Origin: Hyphomicrobiales bacterium | GTDB taxonomy: Bacteria; Pseudomonadota; Alphaproteobacteria; Rhizobiales; Beijerinckiaceae | NCBI GenBank assembly: GCA_003963405.1 | Contig: RXIY01000005.1 | Coordinates: 62,001 to 126,000 of the forward strand | Direction of reading: 5' to 3' | DNA length: 64,000 nucleotides | Shown here: piece after piece, positions 26,588-39,071 of the stretch | Layout of the letters: the number at the start of each line of letters is the position of its first letter | Numbering within the stretch: the stretch's first letter is position 1 | Notes under the pieces: generated by a model | Seen by the model: only the letters and a program-made list of their open reading frames with translations | Told to the model about the DNA's origin: nothing | Databases searched by the model: none | Program-made: the position numbers and the translations under genes

Positions 26588-27820
26588 TCACCGCAGCGCA
26601 ACGGCGCGCCCGTGCGGCGGCGGCTTCGCGCCTTTGTCGAGGCTGTAGATGTCCCGGCGAAACTGCGCGGGTCCGTCGTCCGTGGCCCAGCCGGTCATGT
26701 AAACCCAGGCCACAGTCGTCGGATGATCGAGCCTGATCTTTTCCGTGCGGCCCTCTTCGACTTCGTCCCGTAGCCCCGCCTCGTCCCATTTGTGGGCGCC
26801 ATCATTCAGGAGCCAGGCGGCGAGGTCGTAAACGCCCTCGACGCGCACGCAGCCATGGGAAAGGAATCGATAGTCTCTGTCGAAAAGGTCTTTCCTCGGC
26901 GTGTCGTGCATGTAAACGGCGTCCTTGTTCGGCATGGACAGACGAAGCGAGCCCAAAGCATTGTTCGGGCCGGGGTCCTGCCGGAAAGTGAAATGCGCCG
27001 CGCGCGCCGCGGACAGGCGCCGTAATCGCCTCGGGTCGACCGCGTGCCCGCGCCCATCGAATATTCTGATGTGCTCGTGCGCGAGATAGTTTGGATTGCG
27101 TTTCAGCCTGGGCGCCAGCTCCTTTCGGATGATCGAGGCTGGCACGGTCCAGGCGGGATTGATATCAACGGAGTCGATCCGCGCCGTGATCTGCGGAGAA
27201 GGATGGCGCTTGCCGCCGACGATTGCGTCGTAGCGGGCCTGCGTCTCGTCGTCTTCGACAGCCTCGACGGCGGCGGCGGGGAGGTTGACGGCGACATAGC
27301 GCTCGGGGAAGCGAAACCGCATTCTGGACAGACGCCCGGCCGTCGCCGCGAGGGCGCGTGCGCGCGCAGCGGGCGAAACATTCAACTGGAGTAACGTCTC
27401 GCGCGAGACTTCGCCCGTCTGTTCGAGCCCGACATGCGCCTGGAAGCGTCGCACGGCGTCCGTCAGATCATCGTCCCAGCGCGGATCTTCATCACGCGCC
27501 TGATCCTGCGGCAGATAGCCTTCGATCGCGAGCCTTCGGCGCAGCTCGGCGACAGGCTTGCCATGCGAGTCGGGGCCGAGCGGCCGCCGGATATGCGGCC
27601 AGCCGCCCGACGCCGCAATATCGGCGTAGCGCCGCGCGGCCTCCAGCGTCGCGCGCTCGGTCTCGGGCCCATAGCTCGGGAGCGCCAGCGACGGCTTTTC
27701 CGTCTCTCTTGCCTCCGGGGGCGGCGCTTCGGCGCGTTCCGCGAAGACCGGGGAGAGGTGTAGGGAGAAAATGGCGGCCGCCGCCAGCCGGAAGGCCGCG
27801 GCGCAAGACTCTGTTCTCAT
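26588..27820 (-). CDS. YcbB/LdtD-type L,D-transpeptidase with peptidoglycan-binding domain
   Basis: 410 residues with a signal peptide (to about VFAERA). Residues about 85-150 form a PG_binding_1 domain (LRRRLAIEGYLP, DAVRRFQAHVGL). The YkuD catalytic domain follows, with DINPAWTVPASIIRKEL and the active site YMHDTPRKDLF...SHGCVRVEG (His, Cys). This layout matches YcbB enzymes that make 3-3 peptidoglycan cross-links. It is the second L,D-transpeptidase in the window and is larger than the one at 17.5 kb. Confidence 0.93.
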   Translation of the reverse strand: MRTESCAAAFRLAAAAIFSLHLSPVFAERAEAPPPEARETEKPSLALPSYGPETERATLEAARRYADIAASGGWPHIRRPLGPDSHGKPVAELRRRLAIEGYLPQDQARDEDPRWDDDLTDAVRRFQAHVGLEQTGEVSRETLLQLNVSPAARARALAATAGRLSRMRFRFPERYVAVNLPAAAVEAVEDDETQARYDAIVGGKRHPSPQITARIDSVDINPAWTVPASIIRKELAPRLKRNPNYLAHEHIRIFDGRGHAVDPRRLRRLSAARAAHFTFRQDPGPNNALGSLRLSMPNKDAVYMHDTPRKDLFDRDYRFLSHGCVRVEGVYDLAAWLLNDGAHKWDEAGLRDEVEEGRTEKIRLDHPTTVAWVYMTGWATDDGPAQFRRDIYSLDKGAKPPPHGRAVALR

Positions 27821-27877
27821 GGAGGCGCTCCGCCGGCGTATCGCGCCGGCCGTCGCGGTTTTATCTAGCGCCTCTCA

Positions 27878-28177
27878 TTATGACGGGAGCGGCGGCGCGC
27901 GTAATTTTTCCCGCGCCAGCTCGCCTTCTATGTCTCGGAGCAATTGGCCGATGTCGGGGCCGGAGCGCGCCTCGCCGGAGGGCTCCAGCCTCACCACGGG
28001 ATCGCGGGTGCAGAGCCTGAGGCAGTCGCGCGTCGCGAGTTCGAGCCGCCCTTCGGCAAGGGCCTCGGAGAAATTCTCCTTCAACGCCGTCTCTGTCTGC
28101 GCCAGCAGGGCGCGTCCGCGTCCCTCGGCGTCGCAACGCGGGCCGACGCACACGATCAGGCGGATGGGTCCGCTCAT
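27878..28177 (-). CDS. Thioredoxin-like [2Fe-2S] ferredoxin
   Basis: 99 residues from ATG 28177; a TTG at 28204, overlapping the upstream gene, is an alternative because AGGAG stands only one base from the ATG. Cysteines CVGPRC near the N-terminus and CLRLC in the middle match the ligand pattern of thioredoxin-fold [2Fe-2S] ferredoxins, as does DPVVRLEPSGE. Redox partner unknown. It is the last gene of an apparent gyrB-HEAT-ferredoxin unit. Confidence 0.72.
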   Translation of the reverse strand: MSGPIRLIVCVGPRCDAEGRGRALLAQTETALKENFSEALAEGRLELATRDCLRLCTRDPVVRLEPSGEARSGPDIGQLLRDIEGELAREKLRAPPLPS

Positions 28178-28184
28178 GCTCCTG

Positions 28185-28988
28185 CTATTGCCAACTCGGC
28201 GCAATCTCGCCGCGAAAACGCTGGCGGAGCGCCCTGGCGTAGTCTTCTCCGACCCAGCCGCGCGGCTCCTTTGACAGCGACAGCAACGCGCAGGCCGCTT
28301 CGATGAGTTTCGGCTCGGGATCGTCCTGCGCCTCCGGCCACTCGAGCGCCTCGATCAGCAGCGGGAGGACGCGGGCGTCGTGGCGCTTTGCAAGACCGGC
28401 GATGGCTTCGAGGCGGACATTCTCGAAAGAATCGTCGAGCCGCCGCGCAAGCGCGTCGCGAACGCGGGCCGAATCGAGATCGCCCCAGACGCCGAGGCTG
28501 AAGGTCGCCCAGTCGCGCACATCTTCGTCTGAGTCGGACATGAGCAGCATCAGCCCCGGATGGCTGGCGGTGTCCTGAACGAAGCAGCCGAGCGCGAAGG
28601 CGACGGCATGGCGCAGCACGGGGTCTTCGTTTCCGATGAACCGGTAGATCACGGGGAGCGCGCGAGAGTCCTGGATATGCCCGAGCGCGACGAGCGCGGA
28701 GGCGGCGGCGCGCGGGTGCTGTTCCCCGAGCAGCAATTCGATGAGCAATTCGCAGGCTTCGGTCGGAGACTCGTGCGCGCGGCCGGGGCCGACGCCGATC
28801 TGCCCCAGAATGTCCGCCGCGCGCGCCCGCTCCAGAGGCCGCGCCGATTTGAGCCACTGCGCCGCCCTGCCGAAGACCTCACGCCCGCCCTGGGATCGCA
28901 GGGCGTTGACCGCCTCCCAAGCGCCGTCGTCGTCGTAATCGCAGGCGAGCGTGCGCTCGAAAAGTATTGAGAGGTCTTCTTTCTTCAT
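28185..28988 (-). CDS. HEAT-repeat protein
   Basis: 267 residues made of about six helical HEAT/PBS-lyase-type repeats (ERARAADILGQIG, AAASALVALGHI, RHAVAFALGCF, RDWATFSLGVW, RLEAIAGLAKR). No signal peptide or catalytic motif, so probably a protein-binding scaffold. Begins 27 bases after gyrB and overlaps or abuts the ferredoxin gene. Confidence 0.78.
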   Translation of the reverse strand: MKKEDLSILFERTLACDYDDDGAWEAVNALRSQGGREVFGRAAQWLKSARPLERARAADILGQIGVGPGRAHESPTEACELLIELLLGEQHPRAAASALVALGHIQDSRALPVIYRFIGNEDPVLRHAVAFALGCFVQDTASHPGLMLLMSDSDEDVRDWATFSLGVWGDLDSARVRDALARRLDDSFENVRLEAIAGLAKRHDARVLPLLIEALEWPEAQDDPEPKLIEAACALLSLSKEPRGWVGEDYARALRQRFRGEIAPSWQ

Positions 28989-29015
28989 GGCCGAAACCGG
29001 CGGCCCACGCCGCCG

Positions 29016-31475
<2,460 letters not shown>

Positions 31476-31544
31476 TCATGATTCGTACAGCGCATTTTAG
31501 GCTGGATTGCAAGCCAAATGCACGCGGGAGAAAGAATTTTCTGT

Positions 31545-31568
31545 GTTTACAAACGCCTGATTGTAAAC
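31545..31568. promoter_or_regulatory. Perfect inverted repeat (candidate operator) upstream of gyrB
   Basis: GTTTACAA (31545-31552), an 8-base spacer, and TTGTAAAC (31561-31568), about 97-120 bases before the gyrB start and between the divergent tails of gyrB and recQ. AT-rich arms inside a GC-rich genome and the exact dyad suggest a transcription-factor site or an RNA hairpin. The regulator is unknown. Confidence 0.6.
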
Positions 31569-31688
31569 GGGGTTTTTGTTCCCAGCGTGCGCGTTCCCTA
31601 CTATGGCGGCAGCGCGGTTGCGAGCGTTTTTATTTCGACGCGGAAATTGGCGCCAGCGGAAGCGATCGCCCCGGAGAGCGGAAACGCG

Positions 31689-33488
31689 TCATTGCAGCGC
31701 CTCGTTCAGCGCGTCCAGAAAGGCGTCGCCGTAGCGCGCGAGCTTTCGTTCGCCGACGCCATGCACGCGCAGCAGCTCGTCGAGCGTCGCGGGGCGCGTT
31801 TCCGCCATGTCGATCAGCGTGCGGTCGGCGAAGATGACATAGGCCGGGACGCCTTCCTCCTGTGCGAGTTCGCGCCGCTTGCGCTTGAGCGCGGCGAGGA
31901 CGCGGTCCGTCGCTTCATCGAGGCTCGGCGCCTCCTTGCGGCGGCGCTCGCGCGGCGTCAGCGGATCGCTGCGCAGGAGGATGGTTTCGCGGCCGAAGAG
32001 GATATCCTCCCCTCGCGGCGTCAGCGCGAAGCCGCCATGCTCCGCGCTCGCCGTTTGCAGCGCCCCCGCGGCGAAAAGCTGGCGCAGGATCGAGGCCCAT
32101 TCCTGCTTGCTGTGTTCCTTGCCGGCGCCGAAGGTCTTGATGGCGTCGTGGCCATGGCGGCGCACGGCCTCGGTCGCGTCGCCCATGAGCACATCCGCGA
32201 TATGGCCGGCCCCGAACCTCTGGCCGGTACGATAGATGGCCGAGAGCGCCTTTTGCGCAGGAATGACGCCGTCGAAGACGGCGACCTTGCCCTGGCAGAC
32301 GTCGCAGCGCCCGCAGCCCGGCGCCTCCTCCGCGAAATAGGCGAGGAGCGTCTGGCGCCGGCATCGCGGCGTTTCGCAGAGCATGGCGAGCGCCGAGAAC
32401 CGCGCGTGCTCGATGCGGCGGCGGTTCTCGCCGATCTCCTTCTCGTCGATGCGGCGGCGGCGGAAGGCCATGTCGTCGAGACCGTAGAGCGTCAACGTAT
32501 CGGCGGGTAGGCCGTCGCGGCCCGCGCGGCCGATCTCCTGATAATAGGCTTCGACGGAGGAGGGCATGTCGGCGTGCGCCACAAAGCGCACGTCCGGCTT
32601 GTTGACGCCCATGCCGAAGGCGATGGTCGCGACGGCGACGACGCCGTCCTCGCGCAGGAAGCGGTCCTGATTGCGGTTGCGCGTCTCCTGATCGAGCCCG
32701 GCATGATAGGGCAGGGCGTCGTGGCCCTGGTCGAGGAAGTAGCGCGCAAGGTCTTCCGTGCGCTGGCGCGAGGAGCAATACACGATCCCGCTCTCGCCCT
32801 TGTGGCGCTCGAGAAAGCGTGACAGCTGCCGCCTCGGTTGATCCTTCAGGACGAAGTTCAGCGCGATATTGGGGCGGTCGAAGCTGTGCAGGAAGAGCTC
32901 CGGCGGCGAGGGGAAGAGACGCGCCGCAATGTCCGCGCGCGTCGCGGCGTCGGCCGTGGCGGTGAGTCCAATCACCTGCACATTGCCGAGCGCCTCCGCC
33001 GCGCGGCCGATCTCTCGATATTCGGGCCGAAAATCGTGCCCCCATTCGGAAACGCAATGCGCTTCGTCGATGGCGAGCCGCTGCGGCCTTGCGCGGCGCA
33101 GTTCGTTGATCAGCCCATCCATCAGAAGGCGTTCCGGCGACACGAACAACAGGCGCAGCTCGCCCGCGCGCAAGGCGCGGCGCGCGTCGTCGTTCTCCTC
33201 GCCGCTGTTCATGGAGTTGAGCGTCGCGGCGGCGACGCCGAGCGCGCGCATCTGCTGGACCTGATCGCGCATCAGCGCGATCAGCGGAGAAACCACCACC
33301 GTCGGCGCCTCCTCGATGATCGCCGGCAGCTGATAGCACATGGATTTGCCGCTTCCCGTCGGCATGACGGCGAGCACCGGCCCGCCATTCAGCACGGCGG
33401 CGATGATCTCGGCCTGGCCGGGCCGGAAATCGTCGTAGCCGAAGACGGATTTGAGCAGCGCGCGCGCCTGCGGAGGGAGTGAGGCCAT
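31689..33488 (-). CDS. recQ: ATP-dependent DNA helicase RecQ
   Basis: 599 residues from the ATG at 33488 (a longer frame to 33575 exists). SF2 helicase motifs: [10 protein letters not shown] (motif 0), [15 protein letters not shown] (Walker A), [26 protein letters not shown]; RecQ zinc-binding cysteines (CETPRC, CGRCDVC), winged helix, and C-terminal HRDC domain ([27 protein letters not shown]). Acts in recombinational repair. Weak ribosome-binding site. Confidence 0.96.
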   Translation of the reverse strand: MASLPPQARALLKSVFGYDDFRPGQAEIIAAVLNGGPVLAVMPTGSGKSMCYQLPAIIEEAPTVVVSPLIALMRDQVQQMRALGVAAATLNSMNSGEENDDARRALRAGELRLLFVSPERLLMDGLINELRRARPQRLAIDEAHCVSEWGHDFRPEYREIGRAAEALGNVQVIGLTATADAATRADIAARLFPSPPELFLHSFDRPNIALNFVLKDQPRRQLSRFLERHKGESGIVYCSSRQRTEDLARYFLDQGHDALPYHAGLDQETRNRNQDRFLREDGVVAVATIAFGMGVNKPDVRFVAHADMPSSVEAYYQEIGRAGRDGLPADTLTLYGLDDMAFRRRRIDEKEIGENRRRIEHARFSALAMLCETPRCRRQTLLAYFAEEAPGCGRCDVCQGKVAVFDGVIPAQKALSAIYRTGQRFGAGHIADVLMGDATEAVRRHGHDAIKTFGAGKEHSKQEWASILRQLFAAGALQTASAEHGGFALTPRGEDILFGRETILLRSDPLTPRERRRKEAPSLDEATDRVLAALKRKRRELAQEEGVPAYVIFADRTLIDMAETRPATLDELLRVHGVGERKLARYGDAFLDALNEALQ

Positions 33489-33619
33489 GTGTGTGGCATA
33501 GCACAGGCGCGAACCGGGCCATACCTTGTCTGCGCGGCCGCCGGGGAACGATCGCCAGCCGGATACGTTGATCACAAAAGCCGCGCATCCTCACGCGTTC
33601 GGAGGGATGGGAGCTGTGC

Positions 33620-34789
33620 ATGAAAGCGCTCACCTTTCACGGGAAGGGAGACATTCGCTGCGAGAGCGTTCCCGATCCGGGGATAGAGGATCCGCGCGAC
33701 GTGGTGATCAAGGTCACGGCCTGCGCCATCTGCGGGTCTGACCTTCACATCTATGACGGCGTGATTCCACAGATGCACGACGGCGACGTGCTCGGCCACG
33801 AAACAATGGGCGAAGTCGTCGAGGTTGGCTCGGCCGTGAAGAATTTGAAGGTCGGCGAGCGCGTCGTCGTGCCGTTCACCATCTCCTGCGGCGAATGCTG
33901 GTTCTGCCAGCATGGCTATTATTCAGCCTGCGAGCGCACCAATCCGGACCACAAGAAGGCCGAGACGCTCTGGGGCCATTCGCCCGCCGGGCTTTTCGGC
34001 TATTCGCATTTGCTTGGCGGCTATAGGGGCGGCCAGGCGGAATATTTGCGCGTGCCTTTCGCGGACTCAGGGCCGATCAAGATTCCCGAGTCGCTATCAG
34101 ACGATCAAGCGCTCTTTCTGTCGGATATTTTTCCGACAGGCTACATGGCCGCCGAATTTTGCGACATCAAACCCGGCGACACGATCGCCATATGGGGCTG
34201 CGGGCCCGTCGGCCAGTTCGCGATCCGAAGCGCCTTCATGCTTGGGGCCGAACGCGTCATCGCCATCGACAGCGTGCCGGAGCGGCTGGCGCTTGCGGAA
34301 AAGGCTGGCGCCGAGACGCTCGATTTCCACAAGGTCGATATTTACGACGCGATCCAGAGCATGACCAATGGCCGCGGCGCCGACGCCTGCATCGACGCAG
34401 TCGGCACGGAGCCCGATCCGACCGCGAGCCTGGATTCGATGGTGGACCGTATGAAGGTCGCAACCTTCCTCGGCACCGACCAGCCGCATGTGTTGCGACA
34501 GGCGATTCACTGTTGCCGCAATTTCGGAACGGTTTCGGTCGTTGGCGTCTATGGCGGCTTCATCGACAAATTTCCGATGGGCTCGGCGATCAATCGCGGT
34601 CTGACTTTCCGCATGGCGCAGACGCCCGTGCAGCGTTACCTGCCGCGTCTGCTGGAGCGCGTCGAAAGGGGCGACATCGATCCCTCCTTCGTCGTCACGC
34701 ATCGCGCCGCGCTCGAGGAAGGGCCGGAGATGTACAAGATGTTTCGTAATCACAGGGACGGCTGCATCAAAGTGATGTTGCAGCCCTGA
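33620..34789 (+). CDS. Zinc-dependent alcohol dehydrogenase, formaldehyde-dehydrogenase-like group
   Basis: 389 residues of the medium-chain dehydrogenase family. Catalytic zinc ligands CAICGSDLH and GHETMGEV, structural-zinc-region cysteines ([15 protein letters not shown]), and the nucleotide-binding [13 protein letters not shown]. The insert with a long loop ([17 protein letters not shown]) resembles the FDH-like subgroup of NAD-linked ADHs. Substrate cannot be set by sequence alone. ATG at 33620 with GGAGGGATGGGAG upstream. Monocistronic, convergent with the NusG-like gene. Confidence 0.87.
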   Translation: MKALTFHGKGDIRCESVPDPGIEDPRDVVIKVTACAICGSDLHIYDGVIPQMHDGDVLGHETMGEVVEVGSAVKNLKVGERVVVPFTISCGECWFCQHGYYSACERTNPDHKKAETLWGHSPAGLFGYSHLLGGYRGGQAEYLRVPFADSGPIKIPESLSDDQALFLSDIFPTGYMAAEFCDIKPGDTIAIWGCGPVGQFAIRSAFMLGAERVIAIDSVPERLALAEKAGAETLDFHKVDIYDAIQSMTNGRGADACIDAVGTEPDPTASLDSMVDRMKVATFLGTDQPHVLRQAIHCCRNFGTVSVVGVYGGFIDKFPMGSAINRGLTFRMAQTPVQRYLPRLLERVERGDIDPSFVVTHRAALEEGPEMYKMFRNHRDGCIKVMLQP

Positions 34790-34825
34790 CAGGCCATCAG
34801 CGTTGCGCTCGCGCCCTATACTAAT

Positions 34826-35398
34826 TCAGGCGCGCTCGAGGACGCACCGCTCCATGGTCGTGAGGACCTCGCCGCCCATGATCTCGAGCAGCACCCGCAC
34901 GCGGCCTTTGTCATCGAGGTTGACCAGTTGCCCCATGGCCTGCGCCAGTGGCCCGGAGATTACTCTTACCTTCTCGCCTTCTCGCAGATCCCTACCCAGC
35001 GTGCAGAGACCCTGTTCATCGACGCAGTCCAGCAATGTCTCCACGACGCCTTCAGGCACCGCCAAGGGATAATCCCGCCCCATCACCAGGCGCGAGACGC
35101 CGCTTGTGCCATTCACGCTTCGCCAGCGATCCCGCTGCAGATCAAGGATGAGGAAGAGATAACCCGGAAAAACCGCGCGACGCACCGTCTTCAATTTACG
35201 TGCATGGCTCACTGTTCGCACGGACACAGGCAGGAAGGTTCGGAAGCCTTGCGCATTCAGGTGCAACAGGGCGCCGGTCTCGCGATTGGCCAGGGTTTGC
35301 GCGGCGTACCACCGTTCACCCTCTCTCAATAGCTTCGCAGTCGGCTTACGTCTTGCCGCTTGTTCCGCAGGGGTAAATCCCACTTGGACGTAATTCAC
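34826..35398 (-). CDS. NusG/RfaH-family transcription antitermination paralogue
   Basis: 190 residues from the GTG at 35398, chosen because AGGAG lies 5 bases upstream; a TTG further up contains that site inside the coding frame. NGN domain: RWYAAQTLANRETGALLHLNAQGF, FLPVS, FPGYLFLILDLQRDRWRSVN. KOW region: GEKVRVISGPLAQAMG. Such NusG specialists (RfaH/LoaP types) usually act on one long polysaccharide or metabolite operon, often beside it. None is seen here, so the target is unknown. Confidence 0.85.
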   Translation of the reverse strand: MNYVQVGFTPAEQAARRKPTAKLLREGERWYAAQTLANRETGALLHLNAQGFRTFLPVSVRTVSHARKLKTVRRAVFPGYLFLILDLQRDRWRSVNGTSGVSRLVMGRDYPLAVPEGVVETLLDCVDEQGLCTLGRDLREGEKVRVISGPLAQAMGQLVNLDDKGRVRVLLEIMGGEVLTTMERCVLERA

Positions 35399-35947
35399 GC
35401 TCGCTCCTCTCTCCAAGCCAAGTCTCAGCTGCCTGCTAATTTCACCAGCTCAGGAGCCTTTCGAGTCATGTTGCAGCTTTCCTTCCATCGAGAGTGCAAG
35501 AAGCAGTTTCCTTGTCGCCAATAGCGCCGGCGGGGCGCGGCCCCATCAAGCGACAAGGGCCGCGAGGTCAGCATGTTCGTCTATCGCCGTCGCATACGCT
35601 AACCGTAGCAATTTTGCCAAGCCGCAAGGCTTGACCTTTGCAATATTGGCCAGCGCTCCAAGCCTCGGCATAAATGATATTTTCCGAAATGTTATTTCTA
35701 TTCCGCTTCTGAGACTGTCACGACATCGCCTGTTGCGCAATCGTACTTTGTCGGAATTTGCGTCTCTCGCGCATATAGCCTTGTCTTTCGACGATCTTAT
35801 TTTCACCTAACGCCGCGACAAGCTGGAGCGTGGCTGAAATGCGACACTCGTCACGGATGAGCAGCGCTCTGCACGGCGCATCGGCGGCCTCGACTCTGAT
35901 CGTCGATCGAAAAAACCATCACTGCCCGGGCAAGGTGCGAGTGAACT
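35399..35947. other. AT-rich leader/intergenic region before the NusG-like gene
   Basis: About 550 bases with clearly lower GC than the surroundings, especially 35580-35800. An 86-codon minus-strand frame (35546-35806) has no ribosome-binding site or recognisable domain. A 6-bp hairpin CAAGCC-GCAA-GGCTTG with a GNRA tetraloop lies at 35619-35634. It may be the 5' leader of the NusG-like gene or a remnant of transferred DNA. Confidence 0.45.
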
Positions 35948-37072
35948 TCAAAACGTCGCGGCGGCGAGCTTCCCCGGCGTCACCTGCAACAGTTCCGCGC
36001 GACCGTTCAAAGAGGCGAACAGCAGCGGATCGGCGCCGCTCATCCAGACCTGTCCGCCGAGCGCCTCGAGCTCGCCGAACAGGGCCTCGCGCCTTTTCGG
36101 ATCGAAATGCGCCGCCACCTCGTCGAGAAGCAGCAAGGGAGCCTTGCCGGTCATCTCGCCGACAAGACGCGCATGGGCCAGCGTGAGGCCCATCAGCAGC
36201 GCTTTCTGTTCGCCCGTCGAGCAGTCGCGCGCGGCCTCGTGCTTCGGACCGTGGCGCACGGCAAGGTCGCTCGTCTGCGGCCCTGTGAGCGTGCGGCCGG
36301 CGGCGGCGTCGCGGCGTCGCGTCGCCGCAAGCTTCTCGCGGAAATGCTCTTCGACGGCGAGCGCGGGCGCCTCGGCGAGCATGTTCTCCATCTCGCCGTC
36401 AATCGCGATTTCAGCCCAGGGGAAGGCGCTCTCTCGCGCGACGATCAGGGCGCCCAGCCGGGCGACCGTCTCGCGCCGGGCGGCGGCGACGGCCACGCCG
36501 AGCGCCGCGATCTCCTGTTCGGCGGCGTCGAGCCAGCGGCGATCCTGGACGCCGTCCTCCAGCAGACGGTTGCGATTGCGAAGCGCGCGCTCAAGCCTGT
36601 TGACGCGCGCGCCATGGTCCGCATCGACGCCGAGCGCCAGGCGATCGAGAAAGCGCCGTCGCTCGCCGGCGGGGCCGTTGAACAGGCCATCCATCGCGGG
36701 CGTGATCCAAAGAAGGCGCAGATGTTCCGCGAAGGCGCGGGCCGAACCGACCGGCGCGCGTTCGATGCGAAACTGGCGTTCGCCGTCAGGCGTCAGCCCA
36801 TGGCCAAGCTGGATCGGCGCGCCGTCGGTTTCGAACTCCGCGGACACCGCGAAGCCGCCGGCGCCGCCGCGTCTTGCGCATTCGCCGAGTTCCGCGCGGC
36901 GCAGGCCCCGGCCGGGAGAAAAGAGCGACAGCGCCTCCAGCACATTGGTCTTGCCCGAGCCGTTCTCGCCGATCAGCGCCACGAGCTGCGCGTCGATCTC
37001 GCACCGCGCCTGCGCGTAGGAGCGAAAATCGAAAAGCGAAAGGCGCCGCAGGCGCGGCGCGGGCAGGGTCAT
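35948..37072 (-). CDS. recF: DNA replication and repair protein RecF
   Basis: 374-residue SMC-like ATPase that loads RecA at gapped DNA. LRRLSLFDFRSYAQ (family start), Walker A LIGENGSGKTNVLEALS, signature DCSTGEQKALLMGL and Walker B LLLLDEVAAHFD. Transcribed after the DUF3124 gene (15 bases apart). Unlike the usual dnaN-recF order, dnaN is not here. Confidence 0.96.
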   Translation of the reverse strand: MTLPAPRLRRLSLFDFRSYAQARCEIDAQLVALIGENGSGKTNVLEALSLFSPGRGLRRAELGECARRGGAGGFAVSAEFETDGAPIQLGHGLTPDGERQFRIERAPVGSARAFAEHLRLLWITPAMDGLFNGPAGERRRFLDRLALGVDADHGARVNRLERALRNRNRLLEDGVQDRRWLDAAEQEIAALGVAVAAARRETVARLGALIVARESAFPWAEIAIDGEMENMLAEAPALAVEEHFREKLAATRRRDAAAGRTLTGPQTSDLAVRHGPKHEAARDCSTGEQKALLMGLTLAHARLVGEMTGKAPLLLLDEVAAHFDPKRREALFGELEALGGQVWMSGADPLLFASLNGRAELLQVTPGKLAAATF

Positions 37073-37087
37073 CGGCGTGTCAGACCG

Positions 37088-37639
37088 TCATTGCGGGCGG
37101 GACACGCGCTTGCCGGGCGAGAGAAAGCTGTAGCTGCGCGTGCCCACGAAAGAGGCCATGACCGCATCGACCACGGGCTCGTCCGCTCCGGCGGGGGTCG
37201 CCCAGTCAACGGTGAAGCTTGCGCCGACTCCGGCGCGGACGTCGTCCTGCGCGATCGTGACCTGCATGGAGGCATAGGGCTTCAGATAGATCGGCGTCGA
37301 AAGATAGCTCTCGACGAGCTGTCCTGCGCCGCTTCGGTAGTCGATCTGCTGCACGGCGAGCACATTGGTCGCCGAGGTATTATGGATCGAAAGCGTTCCA
37401 GAGAAGTTGAGCCGCGTCACGCCGCCCTGGCCGATGAGCGTCGAATGCAGCGGCACGAAGGTGCGCCCCTGATTGACGAGCTTCTGCTCAGGCGCCGTCG
37501 CCGTCGCCTCCGCGCTGACGATGACGGCCGGCTGCTCCCTGTCGCGCGAATGCGCCGCGCTTCCAGTGAACGAGACGGCCAACGCCGCGCAAAGCGCAGG
37601 CAGGGGCCGGCTTCCGTATAGAATTCGAGTGCAGTTCAT
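37088..37639 (-). CDS. DUF3124-family exported protein
   Basis: 183 residues from the ATG at 37639; the ribosome-binding site is poor and the frame is open to 37849, so the start is uncertain. Signal-like N-terminus (ALCAALAVSFTGSAAH). The body matches DUF3124: FVPLHSTLIGQGG, TLSIHNTSATNVL, QIDYRSGAGQLV, and FTVDWATP. Role unknown. It directly precedes recF on the same strand, divergent from coaBC. Confidence 0.72.
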   Translation of the reverse strand: MNCTRILYGSRPLPALCAALAVSFTGSAAHSRDREQPAVIVSAEATATAPEQKLVNQGRTFVPLHSTLIGQGGVTRLNFSGTLSIHNTSATNVLAVQQIDYRSGAGQLVESYLSTPIYLKPYASMQVTIAQDDVRAGVGASFTVDWATPAGADEPVVDAVMASFVGTRSYSFLSPGKRVSRPQ

Positions 37640-37820
37640 CGGGGAGGGCCTGAGGGCAGGTCGTGGCGCCGGAAGGGCGATTGTGAGATTAATCGCCTCG
37701 GCGCCAAAGGTCCAATCCACAGGCCGCCCCCGCGCAACCCATCGCCGCTTTGGCGCCGCGCCCAAAATCTGTATTCTCCGCGCCCCAGGGGTGGAAAAAA
37801 ACGCGCCCGGCGAGGTTAAA

Positions 37821-39071
37821 TTGACGCAAAGCCTTGACGGCAAGACCATTTTGCTGATCGTCGGCGGCGGGATCGCAGCTTATAAGTCGCTCGATCTCGT
37901 GCGGCGGCTGCGGGAGCGCGGCGCGCGCGTGCGCGTCGTCATGACCGCCGCGGCCAAGGAATTCATCACGCCGCTCGCCTTTGCCAGCCTGTCCAACGAA
38001 AAAGTTCACGACGACCTCTTCTCGCCCACTGACGAGCAGGAGATGGGGCACATCCAGCTGTCGCGCGCGGCCGATCTGATCGTGGTCGCGCCGGCGACGG
38101 CGCATCTGCTCGCCCGCGCCGCGCAAGGGCTTTGCGACGATCTCGCCACCACGCTTCTGCTCGCCACGGACAAGCGCGCGCTCTATGCGCCGGCGATGAA
38201 TCTGCGCATGTGGCTCGCGCCCGCAACGCAACGCAATGTGGCGACGCTGAAACAGGACGGCGCTCTTTTCGTCGGGCCCGAAGAGGGCGATATGGCCTGT
38301 GGCGAATATGGACCCGGCCGCATGAGCGAATCGCTCGACATTGTCGCCGCCGTGGAGACGGCGCTGAGAGCCGACGCGCGCCTCCCTCTGCCGGCGCAGC
38401 GCAAGGGCCCGCTCGCGGGGCGGCATGTGATCGTGACCTCCGGTCCGACGCACGAGGCCATTGATCCCGTGCGCTATATCGCCAACCGCTCATCGGGCAA
38501 GCAGGGCCACGCCATCGCCGCCGCCGCCGCCGCCGCCGGCGCGCGCGTGACGCTCGTTTCCGGGCCGGTGTCGCTGCCCGATCCGAAAGGTTGTGATGTG
38601 GCGCGCGTCGAAAGCGCCCGGCAGATGTTCGCCGCCGTCGAGGCGGCTTTGCCCGCCGATGTTTTCATCGGCGCCGCGGCCGTCGCCGACTGGCGCGTCG
38701 AGGCCGCGTCGCAAAAGATCAAGAAAGAGCAGGGCGTGGCGGCGCCGAGCTTTTCGCTCGTCGAAAATCCGGACATTCTCGCAAGCGTGGCCAAGGCGGG
38801 CACGGCGACGCGCCCGCGTCTCGTTGTCGGTTTCGCCGCGGAAACGCGGGACGTGATCGCCCATGCGCGCGAGAAGCTCGATCGCAAGGGCTGCGACCTC
38901 ATCGTCGCCAACGACGTCTCTGAAGGCGCGGGGGTTTTTGGCGGCGACGCCAACGAAGCGCATCTGGTCTCCCGCGGCGGCGTCGAGAGCTGGCCGCGCA
39001 TGAGCAAGGAGGCCGTCGCCGAACGCCTCGTCGCCCGAATTGCCCGAATCTTGAGTGAGGCCGCGCCATGA
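37821..39071 (+). CDS. coaBC: Phosphopantothenoylcysteine decarboxylase/synthetase (CoaBC)
   Basis: Bifunctional flavoprotein: makes phosphopantothenoylcysteine and decarboxylates it in coenzyme A synthesis. CoaC half: [17 protein letters not shown], catalytic His in [28 protein letters not shown]. CoaB half from about 195: [28 protein letters not shown]. The start is a TTG at 37821, preceded by GAGG with a 5-base spacer; the open frame further up is rejected. 416 residues. dut follows with a 4-base overlap. Confidence 0.95.
   Translation: MTQSLDGKTILLIVGGGIAAYKSLDLVRRLRERGARVRVVMTAAAKEFITPLAFASLSNEKVHDDLFSPTDEQEMGHIQLSRAADLIVVAPATAHLLARAAQGLCDDLATTLLLATDKRALYAPAMNLRMWLAPATQRNVATLKQDGALFVGPEEGDMACGEYGPGRMSESLDIVAAVETALRADARLPLPAQRKGPLAGRHVIVTSGPTHEAIDPVRYIANRSSGKQGHAIAAAAAAAGARVTLVSGPVSLPDPKGCDVARVESARQMFAAVEAALPADVFIGAAAVADWRVEAASQKIKKEQGVAAPSFSLVENPDILASVAKAGTATRPRLVVGFAAETRDVIAHAREKLDRKGCDLIVANDVSEGAGVFGGDANEAHLVSRGGVESWPRMSKEAVAERLVARIARILSEAAP

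Noticed and set aside
35546-35806. 86-codon minus-strand frame before recF, possible transposase remnant
   Set aside because: No family resemblance could be shown and there are no terminal repeats nearby.
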